A DNA stretch of 7,949 nucleotides from an uncultured Mesorhizobium sp. GTDB lineage: Bacteria > Pseudomonadota > Alphaproteobacteria > Rhizobiales > Rhizobiaceae. Shown here in pieces: positions 6,318 to 7,949 of this stretch (positions are counted from its first letter, which is position 1; each line of letters begins with the position of its first letter). Made by a program: the position numbers and the translations under genes. Where the stretch lies: contig CATMOC010000153.1 of assembly GCA_950071955.1 (NCBI GenBank), positions 1 to 7,949 on the forward strand, in the 5' to 3' direction. Under the pieces are notes generated by a model that searched no databases, was not told where the DNA came from, and saw nothing but the letters and a program-made list of their open reading frames with translations.

Positions 6318-7949
6318 GAAAGCGAGCCCAGCACCCGGATCTCCGCTCCCTTCGCGATCTCGACATGCGACAGTACCGGAAGGGTGGGAAAGAGCCGTTC
6401 GATGATCATGCGGACGTAGGGCCGGGCGTCGGGCGCGGTCACGATCACGAAGCGTTCGCCCGTATCGAAATGCTTGCGGATCACCTTCGCGGCCTCCTGG
6501 CCGAACTCTTCCAGGAGCCGCGGATCGATGTCGAACTCGCGCACCTCGCCCTTGGCGTCCCGCTTGAGGGACTGGTGGAAGACCAGGTCCCAGCGGTTGC
6601 CGAGGCGCAGCACCTTCATGACGCCGCCATGCGAAAGGTCGCCGCAGATCTGCTGCGACATTCGGATGCGGACATGCTCGACGATCTGCTCCGTCCGGCG
6701 CACATGCGGCGCGATCTCGGCGATGGCCTCGATGATGAGGTGGAGGTTGCGGATCGACACGCGTTCGGCAAGCAGCAGCTTCAACACGGCCTGGAGGCCG
6801 GGATAGGATATGCTCGACGTGCAGATCTCATCGGCGAGCTTGCGGTACTCGGGATCCTGCCGTTCCAGCAGCGCCTTCATGTCCTTGTAGGAGAGAAGCT
6901 GCGGCAGGTTGTTGCGGATCACCTCCGACAGATGCGTGAGCAGCACAGAGAGATTGTCGGCGAAGGCGTAGTTGTCGCGCTTCAGGTCCTCGGCGAAGGT
7001 CTCGGGAACCGAATAGGCGCGCATGCCGAAGGCGGGTTCGCGGACCTCTTCGCCGGGCATGTCCGGCGGTTCCTGGCTGCCGAGAAGGATCATGACCTCT
7101 CCGACGCGCACCTGGTATTCCGCAACCACCGTGCCGTGGATCTTGATCTGGTAGCTCTTGGGGGGAATCGAGAAATCGTCGGTCAGCCTCACCTCGGGGA
7201 CGACGAAGCCGTACTCGAGCGCGAATTTCTTGCGCATCTTGCCCATGCGGAACGCGAGTTCCTGGTGCGACGCGAGGAGGCGGGTGGAGAGCTGCTTTCC
7301 GATCAGGAGCTCGATCTCGGCGGTCTTCAGGGAAGACTTGACGGAGTTCTTGTCCTCTTCCTCCTTGACCACCTGCTTCTTGCGCTCCTCCTCGACCTCG
7401 GCCGCCACGCGGCGGTTCTCGCGCATCGGTATCACGTAACCGACCGCCGCCATCGAGAGCGCCAGTGCCAGGAAGGGAAACAGCGGCAGCCCCGGCAGGA
7501 TGGCGAGCAGGAGCAGCAGCCCGGCGGCCACGTAGAGCGCGCGGGGATAGGCGGAGAGCTGGCCGAAGACGGCCTGGTTCGCCGAGCCGCGCGTACCGCC
7601 CTTGGAGACGAGCAGTCCGGCGGCGAGCGAGACGATGAGGGCGGGGATCTGCGTCACCAGACCGTCGCCCACCGACAGCTTGACGAACACGTCGGCGGCC
7701 TCGCCGAGCCCCATCCCATGCCGGCCGTAGCCGATGGCGATACCCCCGACAATGTTGACGCCCGTGATGATGAGGCCCGCGATGGCGTCGCCACGGACGA
7801 ACCTCGAGGCGCCGTCCATCGAGCCGAAGAAGGAGCTTTCCTCCTCGAGCTCGCGCCGTGCCACCTCCTCCCAGGGTTCTCCCTGCCGTGCGGGCATGCC
7901 GGCCGGCACCTCGTACAGATATCCCCCTGTGGCGTATCGGTATTGGCGG
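6314..7949 (-). CDS. flhA: FlhA, flagellar export gate: C-terminal ~500 residues, joined upstream in frame to a Nudix fragment
   Basis: FlhA forms the nonameric ring of the flagellar type III export gate, with a membrane half using the proton gradient and a cytosolic half docking substrates and chaperones. Here the FlhA part runs from about 7858 to the TGA at 6314. It contains [19 protein letters not shown] (7819-7763), [19 protein letters not shown], the last two membrane helices, a charged linker, and a complete cytosolic domain ([57 protein letters not shown]). By Salmonella numbering as I recall it, Asp199, Asp208 and Asp249 are kept and Lys203 is Arg. About 190 N-terminal residues (early helices, FHIPEP loop) should precede but are absent. 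Upstream of 7838-7858 the open frame encodes Nudix sequence instead. The frame runs off the right edge, so the GTG at 7909 is not a natural FlhA start. Confidence 0.9.
   Translation of the reverse strand, partial: RQYRYATGGYLYEVPAGMPARQGEPWEEVARRELEEESSFFGSMDGASRFVRGDAIAGLIITGVNIVGGIAIGYGRHGMGLGEAADVFVKLSVGDGLVTQIPALIVSLAAGLLVSKGGTRGSANQAVFGQLSAYPRALYVAAGLLLLLAILPGLPLFPFLALALSMAAVGYVIPMRENRRVAAEVEEERKKQVVKEEEDKNSVKSSLKTAEIELLIGKQLSTRLLASHQELAFRMGKMRKKFALEYGFVVPEVRLTDDFSIPPKSYQIKIHGTVVAEYQVRVGEVMILLGSQEPPDMPGEEVREPAFGMRAYSVPETFAEDLKRDNYAFADNLSVLLTHLSEVIRNNLPQLLSYKDMKALLERQDPEYRKLADEICTSSISYPGLQAVLKLLLAERVSIRNLHLIIEAIAEIAPHVRRTEQIVEHVRIRMSQQICGDLSHGGVMKVLRLGNRWDLVFHQSLKRDAKGEVREFDIDPRLLEEFGQEAAKVIRKHFDTGERFVIVTAPDARPYVRMIIERLFPTLPVLSHVEIAKGAEIRVLGSLS
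7838..7858 (-). other. Junction: 21-base stretch coding RRELEEE shared by FlhA and the Nudix motif
   Basis: These 21 bases encode RRELEEE. In rhizobial FlhA, as I recall it, an arginine-rich (R)[17 protein letters not shown] segment leads into the conserved core. In Nudix hydrolases [10 protein letters not shown] is the end of the Nudix box. Downstream of this stretch everything reads as FlhA and upstream everything reads as Nudix, so the switch must lie within or right beside it. Whether it arose in the cell or in assembly is not decidable from the sequence. Confidence 0.75.
7838..7949 (-). CDS. Fragment of a Nudix hydrolase (ADP-ribose pyrophosphatase-like), fused in frame to FlhA
   Basis: The first complete codon ends at 7948. 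The frame reads [19 protein letters not shown], then [18 protein letters not shown]. This matches the core of ADP-ribose pyrophosphatase-type Nudix enzymes, which hydrolyse nucleoside diphosphate derivatives: the (V)RQYRYA strand, the E-PAG entry, and the Nudix box G-x5-E-x7-REU-x-EE-x-GU with its metal-binding glutamates. Here the spacing from the first Gly to the Glu of GE is one residue longer than the consensus. The closing GU of the box is missing because FlhA sequence (SSFFGSMDG) follows directly. Neither end of this gene is present: the N-terminus is beyond the edge and the C-terminus is replaced. As it stands it could not form a complete Nudix fold. Confidence 0.75.

Noticed and set aside
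5008..6366. A 452-codon minus-strand open frame overlapping fliR and the FliJ-like gene
   Set aside because: It is a wrong-frame reading of fliR and following genes, dominated by Arg, Ala and Pro. FliR itself is unambiguous.
4914..6419. A 501-codon open frame on the plus strand opposite fliR and its neighbours
   Set aside because: Its translation is rich in His, Arg, Asp and Gln with no recognisable domain, and it lies entirely antisense to genes with clear family signatures.
7907..7909. GTG at 7909 as a genuine start of a short FlhA
   Set aside because: The frame stays open to the edge with conserved Nudix residues upstream of this codon, so the GTG is just the Val of the EVPAG motif.
1..7949. 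CRISPR array, tRNA/rRNA, insertion sequence, toxin-antitoxin or defence genes
   Set aside because: I saw no regularly spaced repeats, no structural RNA signatures, no transposase-like frame and no such gene on either strand.

Overview
The window is a GC-rich piece of a Gram-negative, flagellated alphaproteobacterium. Hyphomicrobiales (Rhizobiales) is most likely. The basis is the gene set fliR, small FliJ-like gene, single-domain rod-binding (CheL/FlgJ-type) gene, FlgN-like gene and FliL-like gene downstream of flhA, plus the wording of the FlhA C-terminus. This is recognition by eye; no search was run. Both ends of the window cut genes.

Left third (1-2576, minus strand): a tripartite TRAP transporter operon in the order dctP-dctQ-dctM. 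The periplasmic solute-binding protein (2576-1554) has a signal peptide and the usual carboxylate-binding arginine. A 54-base gap holding a perfect 10-bp hairpin separates it from the small membrane subunit DctQ. DctQ overlaps by 14 bases the large permease DctM, which runs off the left edge after 322 codons. An AT-rich 159-base intergenic region (2577-2735) separates dctP from a divergent crotonase-family gene (2736-3536, plus strand) with both catalytic glutamates conserved. Uptake of an organic acid linked to a CoA-dependent step is a reasonable guess, but the substrate is not readable.

Right half (3579-7949, minus strand): a tightly packed flagellar gene run transcribed flhA > fliR > FliJ-like > rod-binding protein > FlgN-like > FliL-like. 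It ends convergently with the crotonase gene across 42 bases. FlhA and FliR are membrane parts of the flagellar type III export gate. The FliJ-like and FlgN-like proteins look like soluble export or chaperone factors. The rod-binding protein would act in the periplasm during rod assembly. The FliL-like protein is a single-pass membrane protein. fliR and the rod-binding gene both appear to use TTG starts.

The most striking observation is at the right edge. The FlhA reading frame is normal up to the conserved MDGAS-FVRGD segment and the RRELEEE stretch just before it. Upstream of that, still in frame, it becomes the core of a Nudix hydrolase of the ADP-ribose pyrophosphatase type (QYRYA..., EVPAG..., REL.EE). 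The two families share the RRELEEE peptide exactly at the switch (21 bases, 7838-7858). This looks like a chimeric join about 100 bases from the end, most simply an assembly artefact. A genuine recombination that beheads flhA is the less likely alternative. I found no CRISPR array, tRNA, rRNA, insertion sequence or defence system.
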